This document shows positions 1 to 5,293 of a DNA stretch of 5,498 bases, piece after piece; the first letter of the stretch is position 1; every line of letters begins with the position of its first letter. Made by a program: the position numbers and the translations under genes. Origin of the DNA: Thermodesulfobacteriota bacterium (GTDB taxonomy: Bacteria > Desulfobacterota > S145-22); NCBI GenBank assembly GCA_024763435.1, contig JANTFN010000133.1, positions 1 through 5,498 of the forward strand, read 5' to 3'. The notes beneath the pieces are model-generated. The model did not search any database and had not been told where the DNA came from. It saw only the letters and a list, made by a program, of their open reading frames with translations.

Positions 1-873
1 GTATGCAGTTACGACTGCATCTATTGCCAGATTGGTAAAACAACCCGAAACACCCTTCAGCGCAAGGCCTATTTCCCCACGGACAGGATTAAGGAAGAGC
101 TCTCAGCCTTTTTGAAGGAGACTGAAAAGGTTGGCGGCGTGGATATCTTCACGTTTTCAGGGTCGGGCGAACCGACCCTCCATGCCGGCATCGGCGAACT
201 CATCCGATTTCTGAAGGAACGAACCCGTATCCCCGTCGCGGTGATTACCAACGGCTCCATGCTGTGGGACGAAGGGGTTCAGACAGATCTTCTGGCGGCG
301 GATCGGGTGGTCCCGTCATTAGACGCGGTACTGCCTGAAGCGTTCGAGGCCGTGAACCGGCCCGAAAAGACCCTGGAGGTGTCGCGGGTTATTGAAGGGC
401 TGAAGGCCTTTCGCGAAAGGTATCAGGGGCAGTTGTGGGTGGAAGTCCTTTTGTGCCGCGGGGTCAATGACGCGCCGGAGGCAATTACCGCGCTGAAAAA
501 GGTATTGGATGACATTAAACCGGACAGGATTCAGCTCAATACCGTGGTGCGCCCGCCATCGGAAGACCGGGCACTTCCCCTGACTGAGGCACGCCTCGGG
601 GAAATCAGCGCGTATCTTGGAGACCGGGCGGAAATCATCGCCTCTTTTGACAAGACAACTGTTTCCGCGTATCATAAAGGGACTGAAGAAGACATCCTTA
701 ACCTCCTCCGGCGCAGGCCTGAAACATCCCAGAAGATGAGTCAGAGCCTGGGTCTGCACCCGCACGAGGTGGAAAAATATGTAACGGAGCTTTTGAGAGA
801 GGGGAAAATCCTGTCCCGACGGCTTGGGAATGAACTTTACTACGAAATAGAGAGGCAAAAAAATGAATCATGA
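1..873 (+). CDS. Radical SAM protein (COG0731-like) with C-terminal winged helix; 5' end cut off by window
   Basis: The reading frame is open from base 1, so the gene starts upstream; 290 residues are visible. Numbering from the first codon, C2, C6 and C9 form the CX3CX2C motif (CSYDCIYCQ) that holds the [4Fe-4S] cluster of radical SAM enzymes, and SGSGEPT at 53-59 matches the SAM-binding GGE region. The CxYxCxYCQxG context is typical of the COG0731 Fe-S oxidoreductases, relatives of the wyosine enzyme family. These usually begin with about 25 residues (a VPSRRLG-type segment) that would lie outside the window. Residues about 227-290 (from GTEEDILNLL to ELYYEIE) read as a winged-helix DNA-binding-like domain. 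The TTG at base 112 is not a credible start, because it lies after the cluster motif. The gene overlaps the scaffold gene downstream by 11 bp. Substrate and reaction are unknown; the radical SAM fold is near certain. Confidence 0.9.
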   Translation, partial: VCSYDCIYCQIGKTTRNTLQRKAYFPTDRIKEELSAFLKETEKVGGVDIFTFSGSGEPTLHAGIGELIRFLKERTRIPVAVITNGSMLWDEGVQTDLLAADRVVPSLDAVLPEAFEAVNRPEKTLEVSRVIEGLKAFRERYQGQLWVEVLLCRGVNDAPEAITALKKVLDDIKPDRIQLNTVVRPPSEDRALPLTEARLGEISAYLGDRAEIIASFDKTTVSAYHKGTEEDILNLLRRRPETSQKMSQSLGLHPHEVEKYVTELLREGKILSRRLGNELYYEIERQKNES

Positions 874-1261
874 AAAAATAAACCATTACATCACGGAACC
901 CACCCTACTTGGGGAAATGGCAAACCCTGACGGCAGCGGCGCCATCGGGGACCCGTCCTGCGGGGATAGAATTGAAATTTTTATCAAAGTGAAAGATGAC
1001 AGCATCACGGACATTCGCTATCTGGTCAAGGGATGCTGGGGCTCGCTTGCCTCAACAGGCCAGTTGTGCGACCTTGTCAAGGGCAAATCAATCGATGACG
1101 CCCTCTATTTCGATGAGGATGATGTCCTGAATGCCCTCGGGGGATTACCCGAGGAAAAACGCCACTGCACCCGCCTTGCCCTCGCGGCCCTTCACTATGC
1201 CGTTCGCAACTATCTTGTCCATCACAGCGGCGGCAATGGCGAAGAATACCTCGAGCAGTAA
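863..1261 (+). CDS. Iron-sulfur cluster assembly scaffold protein, NifU N-terminal/IscU type
   Basis: This 132-aa protein has the three cluster-ligand cysteines of the IscU/NifU-N fold in the right order: C33 in PSCGDRIEI (with the conserved D35), C58 in VKGCWGSLAS, and C102 in LPEEKRHC, preceded by H101 as in IscU. IscU-type scaffolds build a [2Fe-2S] or [4Fe-4S] cluster in the cytoplasm and pass it to target proteins. The length fits the single-domain family, and there is no C-terminal Nfu domain. The start at ATG 863 has GAGG seven bases upstream (852-855) and overlaps the end of the radical SAM gene, so the two are probably co-translated. An inference is that it supplies or repairs the cluster of that enzyme. 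Oddities are a tryptophan after C58, where IscU has a small residue, and an extra cysteine, C69. No cysteine desulfurase gene is visible in the window. Confidence 0.88.
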   Translation: MNHEKINHYITEPTLLGEMANPDGSGAIGDPSCGDRIEIFIKVKDDSITDIRYLVKGCWGSLASTGQLCDLVKGKSIDDALYFDEDDVLNALGGLPEEKRHCTRLALAALHYAVRNYLVHHSGGNGEEYLEQ

Positions 1262-1276
1262 AGATACACGCGTACC

Positions 1277-1296
1277 CTCTCCCCAATGCGGGAGAG
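1277..1296. other. Short hairpin between convergent genes
   Basis: CTCTCCC (1277-1283) pairs perfectly with GGGAGAG (1290-1296) around a 6-base loop. It sits 16 bases after the scaffold stop and 41 bases beyond the LapA-gene stop on the other strand. Neither strand has a T-run after the stem, so it is at best a weak bidirectional terminator. The rest of the 75-bp gap holds only a 4-bp CCTG/CAGG hairpin near 1319-1332. Confidence 0.35.
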
Positions 1297-1336
1297 ATTC
1301 AGCGCGAGGGGGAAACCGCCTGTTAATTCAGGAATG

Positions 1337-1621
1337 TTAAGCGGAAGGCGGCGGGGCCTGTCCTGCATCTTTACTCAGTTTGGCAACCCCGTCCAGCTTT
1401 TTTGTGAGCTTCTTCTCCCTGAAATGCTTGGTGATCAGCTTCGGAACTGCCAGGATGGCGACAATAAGCGCCCCCACCAGGGTAGATCCAAAAATAACTG
1501 CGATCAGAGAGGTGTTAACATTCCAGAAGAGGAACTTGACCTCGAGGGGCATCCCGTTTTGAAGCCCGAAAATCGTGACAAGCAGAATCAGGATAAAGGT
1601 GATAATAAGGGTGACATACAT
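1337..1621 (-). CDS. LapA-domain (DUF1049) small inner-membrane protein
   Basis: This 94-aa protein has the LapA/DUF1049 layout. A first membrane helix (about residues 3-20) is followed by the QN pair at 21-22, a short beta-like stretch (LEVKFLFW) and a second membrane helix (about 38-59, glycine-containing). A basic cytoplasmic tail (KHFREKKLTKKL) ends in a proline-rich tip. In enterobacteria LapA (YciS) works with LapB in controlling lipopolysaccharide synthesis by steering LpxC turnover. Many bacteria carry LapA-domain proteins without a lapB neighbour, and none is seen here, so only the domain is claimed. The start is well supported: on the minus strand AAAGGAG lies seven bases before ATG at 1621. 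It lies beyond the terminator of the 73-aa gene, so it either has its own promoter in 1622-1710 or depends on readthrough. I could not find a convincing -35/-10 pair there. Confidence 0.85.
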   Translation of the reverse strand: MYVTLIITFILILLVTIFGLQNGMPLEVKFLFWNVNTSLIAVIFGSTLVGALIVAILAVPKLITKHFREKKLTKKLDGVAKLSKDAGQAPPPSA

Positions 1622-1710
1622 GTTTGACTCCTTTGATAAAAGCTTTACGCGTTTTTATATCCTCTTGCGCCATCGTTGCCGTCTTCGCGAGATGTTCTGT
1701 GATGCGTCAA

Positions 1711-1749
1711 AAGGTAAAAGGAGGGATAAAGTGAGAAACGTCCCTCCTT
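1711..1749 (-). terminator. Intrinsic terminator after the 73-aa membrane protein gene
   Basis: A perfect 9-bp stem, AAGGAGGGA/TCCCTCCTT (plus-strand arms 1718-1726 and 1741-1749), closes a 14-base loop. Read on the minus strand, the stem is followed by TTACCTTTT, a moderately T-rich tail. It lies 22 bases beyond the stop codon at 1772, the expected place for a rho-independent terminator. It separates this gene from the LapA-domain gene and probably reduces readthrough into it. Confidence 0.7.
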
Positions 1750-1771
1750 GTATAAATGATCTATTATCCTT

Positions 1772-1993
1772 TTATTTTTTATCTTTAGCCGGAGCCTCTT
1801 CCTTTTCCTCGGTTTTTCGAAGACTTTTTTCCAGTTTGTCCAGGGCGTCCGCTGTTTTTTCCCGAAGGTTATCCGCGACAAAACGCAGGGCCTCGGCTTG
1901 ATCCTGAAGATCCCGAATTCCGCCGGCCTTTTGATAGGCCATTACGGCAATAACAAGCGCCACGATGGCTACGATGAATGTTATAGTCAGCAT
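1772..1993 (-). CDS. Small membrane-anchored coiled-coil protein, function unknown
   Basis: I cannot assign this 73-aa protein to a named family. It opens with a single strongly hydrophobic helix (residues 3-19). A charged alpha-helical segment follows (about 26-62), with leucines at 29, 36 and 43 in heptad spacing and a second leucine series at 51, 54 and 58, so a coiled coil is likely. The tail is rich in Lys and Glu (EEKEEAPAKDKK). There is no signal-peptidase site or lipobox, so it is probably anchored in the inner membrane with the helix in the cytoplasm. The start is firm: AAAGGGGGTGAT, one mismatch from a full Shine-Dalgarno, sits seven bases before ATG at 1993. A TTGACA-type promoter lies just upstream and a good terminator follows. 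It is therefore a complete small transcription unit, divergent from the uspA-like gene. An oligomeric scaffold role is only a guess. Confidence 0.8.
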   Translation of the reverse strand: MLTITFIVAIVALVIAVMAYQKAGGIRDLQDQAEALRFVADNLREKTADALDKLEKSLRKTEEKEEAPAKDKK

Positions 1994-2030
1994 TAAAAAT
2001 CACCCCCTTTCCGGTTTTTTCGGATACTTA

Positions 2031-2058
2031 AACATAAACACGGCCGGCGGGATGTCAA
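2031..2058 (-). promoter_or_regulatory. Predicted sigma-70 promoter for the 73-aa membrane protein gene
   Basis: On the minus strand a perfect TTGACA (-35, plus coordinates 2053-2058) is followed after 16 bases by TATGTT (-10, 2031-2036; four of six consensus bases). Transcription would begin near 2024, giving a leader of about 30 bases that holds the strong ribosome binding site. Confidence 0.5.
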
Positions 2059-2077
2059 GATAGCCATTCCGCCCGAT

Positions 2078-2105
2078 TTGACTTCCGGCAGATTCGATGT
2101 AAACT
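2078..2105 (+). promoter_or_regulatory. Predicted sigma-70 promoter for the uspA-like gene
   Basis: TTGACT (-35, 2078-2083) is followed after 16 bases by TAAACT (-10, 2100-2105; four of six consensus bases). It faces away from the minus-strand promoter, with only 19 bases between the two -35 elements. Transcription from about 2112 would give a leader of roughly 125 bases before the gene. Confidence 0.42.
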
Positions 2106-2158
2106 ATTAAATAGAAAAACGCAGGTTCCGCCTGTTGAGTAGGGTTCGATCATGCTAT

Positions 2159-2195
2159 CCCCTCCGGCAAAACCATGAAGCCGGATAAACAGGGG
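2159..2195 (+). other. Nested stem-loop in the uspA leader
   Basis: CCGGC (2164-2168) pairs with GCCGG (2180-2184). Directly outside it CCCCT (2159-2163) pairs with AGGGG (2191-2195), leaving a 6-base bulge (ATAAAC) on the 3' side. The structure ends 27 bases before the ribosome binding site. Its 5' arm also contains CCTCC, which is complementary to the GGAGG of that site, so a competing fold is possible. Confidence 0.45.
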
Positions 2196-2222
2196 CAAGG
2201 GCCTTGATAAAACCTTTTCATG

Positions 2223-2232
2223 AAGGAGGTGA
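2223..2232 (+). promoter_or_regulatory. Full-length Shine-Dalgarno of the uspA-like gene
   Basis: AAGGAGGTGA complements the usual 3' tail of 16S rRNA over all ten bases and ends three bases before the ATG at 2236. It fixes the start codon and predicts very strong translation when unmasked. The upstream CCTT (within CCTTTTCATG) and the CCTCC at 2161-2165 could each pair with parts of it. Confidence 0.8.
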
Positions 2233-2235
2233 CGT

Positions 2236-2655
2236 ATGTTTGAATGTATCGTTTTTGCGACCGATGGTTCTGAACACGCGCGAAAGGCCCGGGACTACGC
2301 CCGCAATCTGGCTGACCTGCACAAGGCCAGGGTATTTGTTGTTCATGCTTATTCGAGCCTGTCCGACCTTCTCGGATTCAAGGACTATAGTGAGATCGCA
2401 ACGCATCGAATCGCCAACGGAAAGAAAATCCTTGATGAGGCGGCGGCAGACCTTTCAGCCCACGGCCTGACGGTTGAGACAGAACTCCTCGAAGGTCCAA
2501 CGGTCGAGGCGATTCTCCATGTCGCGGAAATTCGGAAGGCCGGCCTTATTATTCTTGGCGCGCGCGGACTGGGAACCCTCAAGGGCCTTCTCCTCGGAAG
2601 CGTCAGTCACAAAGTCCTGCAGCACGCCCCCTGCCCGGTCCTGATTGTCCGTTGA
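2236..2655 (+). CDS. Universal stress protein, UspA family, ATP-binding type
   Basis: This is a single-domain Usp of 139 aa, the usual length. The N-terminal strand and acidic residue of the fold (CIVFATDGSEHA, D10) are followed by a VVHAYS strand. The C-terminal nucleotide-binding signature G-x2-G-x9-G-S runs from G108 to S122 (GARG then GS), followed by HKVLQHAPCPVLIV. That signature marks the ATP-binding, MJ0577-like class rather than the non-binding E. coli UspA class. Such cytoplasmic dimers respond to starvation, redox or energy stress; the precise target is rarely known. The start is fixed by a perfect ribosome binding site. It is transcribed divergently from the 73-aa membrane protein gene and is followed by a 160-bp gap containing a hairpin, so it is probably its own transcription unit. 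The long structured leader suggests post-transcriptional control. Confidence 0.93.
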   Translation: MFECIVFATDGSEHARKARDYARNLADLHKARVFVVHAYSSLSDLLGFKDYSEIATHRIANGKKILDEAAADLSAHGLTVETELLEGPTVEAILHVAEIRKAGLIILGARGLGTLKGLLLGSVSHKVLQHAPCPVLIVR

Positions 2656-2741
2656 CTGTGTGAAAGGTCAGAGTAGCTCGGACGCGCTCAGGAAACACCC
2701 TTCCGTCTTACCCATAAAAACCTTTAATACAAATATTCCCG

Positions 2742-2782
2742 AAACGGGCCAGGGGGAAGCGGCGGTTCCCGGCCCCCCGTTT
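2742..2782 (+). terminator. Imperfect GC-rich hairpin after the uspA-like gene, possible terminator
   Basis: AAACGGG (2742-2748) pairs with CCCGTTT (2776-2782). Inside, CC/GG and GGGAA/TTCCC form further pairs separated by bulges, with a GCGGCGG loop, about 14 pairs in all. The following bases (GCCTTTC) are only mildly T-rich, so termination may be partial. It stands 86 bases beyond the stop codon and touches the proposed miaA -35 element. Confidence 0.42.
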
Positions 2783-2808
2783 GCCTTTCAGGGCCAACAT
2801 GATAAAAT
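2781..2808 (+). promoter_or_regulatory. Predicted promoter directly at the miaA start codon
   Basis: TTGCCT (2781-2786; four of six) lies 16 bases before TAAAAT (2803-2808; five of six consensus bases). The expected start point, about seven bases after the -10, falls at or within a base or two of the ATG at 2816, which would make a leaderless or nearly leaderless message. Consistently, no Shine-Dalgarno is visible before that ATG. Confidence 0.4.
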
Positions 2809-2815
2809 AAACAAC

Positions 2816-3796
2816 ATGGGGAAAACGGATAACAGCCCTGCTCGTTCTCACGTAACGATTGCCATCACAGGGCCAACGGCCACGGGAAAGTCGGATCTCG
2901 CCCTCGCGCTGGCGGAAGAACTGGGAGCAGAGATTGTCAGCGCCGATTCAATGCAGGTTTACCGGTTTATGGACATCGGAACGGCAAAACCCCCGAAGGA
3001 TGTCCTTGCCGCCATTCCTCACCACTTCATAGATATCCTGAACCCGGACGAAACCTTCAGCGCCGGGCAGTTTGCCCGTCAGGCCCGGGATTTAATCAGG
3101 GAAAAACAGGCCTCCGGAGTTCCTCTCATTGTGGCAGGCGGCACGGGGCTTTACATCAAGGCGCTGGAAAAAGGGCTTGTCGCGCTTCCCGCTATCCCGG
3201 ATGAGATTCAAGCCAGGCTGTGGGAAGACTACCTGAACGCGGGCCTGCCGGTCCTCCATGAAAGGCTTCGCCAAGTCGATCCCGCCCTTGCCGCCACCCT
3301 CCATGTCAACGACCGGTTTCGCATCCTGCGCGCCCTCGGCATCTACGAAACAACCGGCATCCCTTTATCAGCACTTCAGGAAAAACATGGGTTCAGGGAT
3401 ACAACGATTCCCCTCCTGAAGGTGGGGCTTACATGTCCCAGAGATATCCTGTATAAACGCATCGAGGAACGGGTGGACCGGATGATGGCGGCAGGCTGGC
3501 TGCGGGAAGTTCAGGACCTCCTGGCGAGGGGATATGACGAAACCCTCAAACCAATGCAGGCCATCGGCTATCGGCAGTTGACAGCCGTTCTCCGGGGCGA
3601 GCTGGAGCTGGCCGACGCGATTGCGGAGATAAAAAAAGAAACGAGGCGGCTCGCGAAACGGCAGATAACCTGGTTTAAAAAAGAGGCGCCGGATATCTGG
3701 CTGCCCCTGTCCGGCCCTGACCTTTACAAACAGGTCAGGGAGATTATAACACTTTCCAAAAAGGGGGATGACGCATGGAAGGGAAAAAAGGCGTGA
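2816..3796 (+). CDS. miaA: tRNA dimethylallyltransferase (tRNA delta(2)-isopentenylpyrophosphate transferase)
   Basis: MiaA moves the dimethylallyl group from DMAPP to N6 of adenosine 37 in tRNAs that read codons beginning with U, making i6A and helping to hold reading frame. From this ATG the protein is 326 aa, close to family length. Visible landmarks are the P-loop GPTATGKS (19-26), DSMQVYR (44-50), AGGTGLY (107-113), VNDRFRILRALGIYETTG (164-181), the QAIGYRQL stretch (248-255) and KRQITWF (281-287). The frame stays open upstream to TTG 2645, but that 57-residue stretch resembles no MiaA and contains the hairpin and promoter, so I rejected it. The ATG at 2816 places the P-loop at the usual distance from the N-terminus. 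The 3' end overlaps hfq by 22 bp, reproducing the miaA-hfq pairing of many proteobacteria. Confidence 0.95.
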   Translation: MGKTDNSPARSHVTIAITGPTATGKSDLALALAEELGAEIVSADSMQVYRFMDIGTAKPPKDVLAAIPHHFIDILNPDETFSAGQFARQARDLIREKQASGVPLIVAGGTGLYIKALEKGLVALPAIPDEIQARLWEDYLNAGLPVLHERLRQVDPALAATLHVNDRFRILRALGIYETTGIPLSALQEKHGFRDTTIPLLKVGLTCPRDILYKRIEERVDRMMAAGWLREVQDLLARGYDETLKPMQAIGYRQLTAVLRGELELADAIAEIKKETRRLAKRQITWFKKEAPDIWLPLSGPDLYKQVREIITLSKKGDDAWKGKKA

Positions 3797-4023
3797 ACAC
3801 GCAGGAACACTTTCTGAACAAGGTCCGGCGGGAAGAAACTTTTGTCAGGGTAACGCTGGCGAATGGCGAGGAGCTGGAAGGTGTCGTCACCAGTTTCGAC
3901 CCCTATGCCCTGATCCTGAAAAACACGACAAGCACGCTTATTTACAAACACGCCATCGCCACCATCGCGCCCTACTCTCAACAACCCGATTTCGATACCT
4001 TCAGCGAGACACCCGCCCCATGA
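3775..4023 (+). CDS. hfq: RNA chaperone Hfq
   Basis: This 82-aa Sm-like protein aligns without gaps to E. coli Hfq from Q8 to H57 (offset +2). Q10, F13, L14, N15, the NG turn (30-31), SFD (40-42) and YKHA (57-60) are kept. Hfq forms a cytoplasmic hexamer ring that brings small RNAs and mRNAs together. The proximal-face residues for U-rich 3' ends (Q10, Y44 for F42, K58, H59) are intact and the rim keeps R18 and R19. The distal-face positions equal to E. coli Y25, I30, K31 and Q33 are T27, E32, E33 and E35, an unusual acidic set. The tail after residue 66 is short (about 16 residues) and has several acidic residues. The start at ATG 3775 has AAGGGGGATGA just upstream; GTG 3793 is a weaker alternative. 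It lies within the miaA overlap and its stop overlaps the scpB start. Confidence 0.93.
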   Translation: MEGKKGVNTQEHFLNKVRREETFVRVTLANGEELEGVVTSFDPYALILKNTTSTLIYKHAIATIAPYSQQPDFDTFSETPAP

Positions 4024-4547
4024 CACAGGAAACCCCCTTAAAAAGGGTTTTAGAAGCCGTTCTTTTTACCCTTTCAGAACCGGTATCCCGCAAGACGCTT
4101 GCCAAGGCCTTCGACCCTTCGCCCAGCTATCAGGACATAGAGGCCGCCCTGATAGACCTGAAAAAGGAATATCTCCTGGACGACCATGCCTTTGAACTGG
4201 TCGAAGTAGCCGACGGGTATCAATTGCGGAGCAAAGTGAAATACGCGCCGTGGATCAAACGCATCGTTTCGCTCCGCGCCCCCAAGCTGAGCCGATCCGC
4301 CCTGGAAACCCTCTCCATCATCGCCTACCGGCAACCAATCACGCGGGTTGAAATTGAACAGATTCGCGGCGTGGACAGCACCAGCGTCCTGAGGACACTT
4401 CTCGACCGGCAGATGATTCGCATCCTCGGGAAGAAAGATGTCCCCGGGCATCCCCGGGTTTACGGCACCTCGAAGGCCTTCCTCGAGGTATTCGGCCTCA
4501 AAAGCCTGTCCCACCTGCCGGCAATCGAAGAAGAGAACGCAGAATGA
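4020..4547 (+). CDS. scpB: Segregation and condensation protein B
   Basis: ScpB is the winged-helix (kite) partner that, with the kleisin ScpA, joins SMC heads into the bacterial condensin complex and aids chromosome segregation. The 175-aa length is typical. N-terminal PLKRVLEAVLFTLSEPVSRKTLAKAF is the usual first winged helix. The family hallmark is clear in ALETLSIIAYRQPITRVEIE (about 100-119), then IRGVDSTSVLRTLLDR, and near the end PGHPRVYGTSKAFLEVFGL with LSHLP. The start ATG overlaps the hfq stop (ATGA), with no strong ribosome binding site, so translation is probably coupled to hfq. The open frame extends upstream to 3768, but that part only runs across hfq in another frame. scpA, often next door, is not upstream here. 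The stop overlaps the next gene by ATGA. Confidence 0.95.
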   Translation: MTQETPLKRVLEAVLFTLSEPVSRKTLAKAFDPSPSYQDIEAALIDLKKEYLLDDHAFELVEVADGYQLRSKVKYAPWIKRIVSLRAPKLSRSALETLSIIAYRQPITRVEIEQIRGVDSTSVLRTLLDRQMIRILGKKDVPGHPRVYGTSKAFLEVFGLKSLSHLPAIEEENAE

Positions 4548-5293
4548 CCGAAACCCTCCCGCTCTTAAAATGGATTCAGCTCAACAGCAGTCTGTCGCGC
4601 CGCAAGGCCTTCGAGGCCATTGTCGGGGGACAGGTAAAGGTCAATAATCGGGTCATCAGCGACACGCGCTTTGCCATAACGCCCCGCATAGACAGCGTCA
4701 TTGTGCAGGGAAAACGGCTCAAAGCCAAAAATCCGCATGTGGTTTACAGCTATATTCTCTTTTACAAGCCCAAAGGGGTCGTTACAAGCATGAGCGATCC
4801 CCAGGGACGAACCACCGTCGCCGATTTCGTAAAAAAATTAAAGATACCCATCTTCCCTGTTGGCAGGCTGGATATCATGACCGAGGGGCTTCTCCTGCTG
4901 ACCAACGACGGAACACTCGCCAACCGTCTGCTCCATCCGAGCTTTTCCGTTCCGCGGGTTTACCACGTCAAGGTCAAGGGAAAAGTATCTCCCGGCGCCC
5001 TGACGCCCCTGCTCAAGGGAACCCTCCGGCTGGACGGTAAACCCATCCGCCCCGTGGAAATCGAAGCGCTCCGGACCCTGGAAAAAAATACCTGGTTAAA
5101 GGTAACCGTCCGCGAAGGACGCAAAAGGGAGATACGGCGGATGTTTGACAGGCTTAATATCCCCGTTCTCAACCTCATTCGCGTTGGATTTGGCCCCCTG
5201 AAACTCCAGGGTGTGGAATCCGGCCACTGGCGCGAACTTACCGAAAGGGAAATCAAGCGCCTGAAACACTATACCCGCACAGACACCCCATGA
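4544..5293 (+). CDS. rluB: rRNA pseudouridine synthase, RsuA/RluB/RluE/RluF family (RluB-like)
   Basis: The enzyme turns a specific uridine in rRNA into pseudouridine; RluB itself modifies 23S rRNA U2605 (E. coli numbering). An N-terminal S4 RNA-binding domain (about residues 6-55, with SLSRRKAFEAIVGGQVKVNN) precedes the catalytic domain. Landmarks are YKPKGVVTS (74-82), the catalytic aspartate D110 in GRLDIMTEGLLLLTNDG (107-123), the Tyr motif VYHVKVKG (139-146), EGRKREIRRMF (191-201) and RVGFGPLKLQG (213-223). The 249-aa length is usual for RluB. The residues after GRLD are I-M rather than the common Y-D or similar, but D110, T113 and the LLLLTNDG core are intact. The position after scpB matches the widespread scpB-rluB order, which favours RluB over RsuA. 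Start and stop both sit in ATGA overlaps with their neighbours. Confidence 0.92.
   Translation: MTETLPLLKWIQLNSSLSRRKAFEAIVGGQVKVNNRVISDTRFAITPRIDSVIVQGKRLKAKNPHVVYSYILFYKPKGVVTSMSDPQGRTTVADFVKKLKIPIFPVGRLDIMTEGLLLLTNDGTLANRLLHPSFSVPRVYHVKVKGKVSPGALTPLLKGTLRLDGKPIRPVEIEALRTLEKNTWLKVTVREGRKREIRRMFDRLNIPVLNLIRVGFGPLKLQGVESGHWRELTEREIKRLKHYTRTDTP

Noticed and set aside
319..858. 179-aa minus-strand open frame
   Set aside because: It is a shadow of the radical SAM gene, whose frame has conserved motifs throughout.
1286..1627. 113-aa open frame on the plus strand opposite the LapA-domain gene
   Set aside because: Its composition is unlike a protein, and the minus-strand frame has a ribosome binding site, membrane helices and a recognisable domain.
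1622..1710. Promoter for the LapA-domain gene (TTGACG at 1705-1710 and TATAAA near 1654-1659, minus strand)
   Set aside because: The two elements are about 45 bases apart and neither has a partner at proper spacing, so I could not support a promoter call.
1575..1901. 108-aa plus-strand open frame
   Set aside because: It crosses the terminator and is antisense to the 73-aa gene. Its Ser/Arg/Phe-rich composition is a mirror of the Lys/Glu-rich coding strand.
2220..2243. Seven-codon mini open frame (ATG AAG GAG...) just before the uspA-like gene
   Set aside because: It arises from the Shine-Dalgarno sequence itself and has no ribosome binding site, so it is most likely chance.
2645..2815. In-frame upstream extension of miaA from a TTG start
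   Set aside because: It would add 57 residues unlike any MiaA N-terminus, has no ribosome binding site, overlaps the uspA stop, and covers a hairpin and a promoter-like sequence.
3578..3583. TTGACA inside miaA as a possible internal hfq promoter
   Set aside because: There is no acceptable -10 sequence 15-19 bases downstream.
3768..4019. Upstream extension of the scpB frame from an ATG at 3768
   Set aside because: It runs through hfq in another frame, and the extra residues are arginine/glycine/histidine-rich filler. The real ScpB N-terminus begins at 4020 in an ATGA overlap.
4074..4514. 146-aa minus-strand open frame opposite scpB
   Set aside because: It is antisense to a clear ScpB coding region and has no motif or ribosome binding site of its own.
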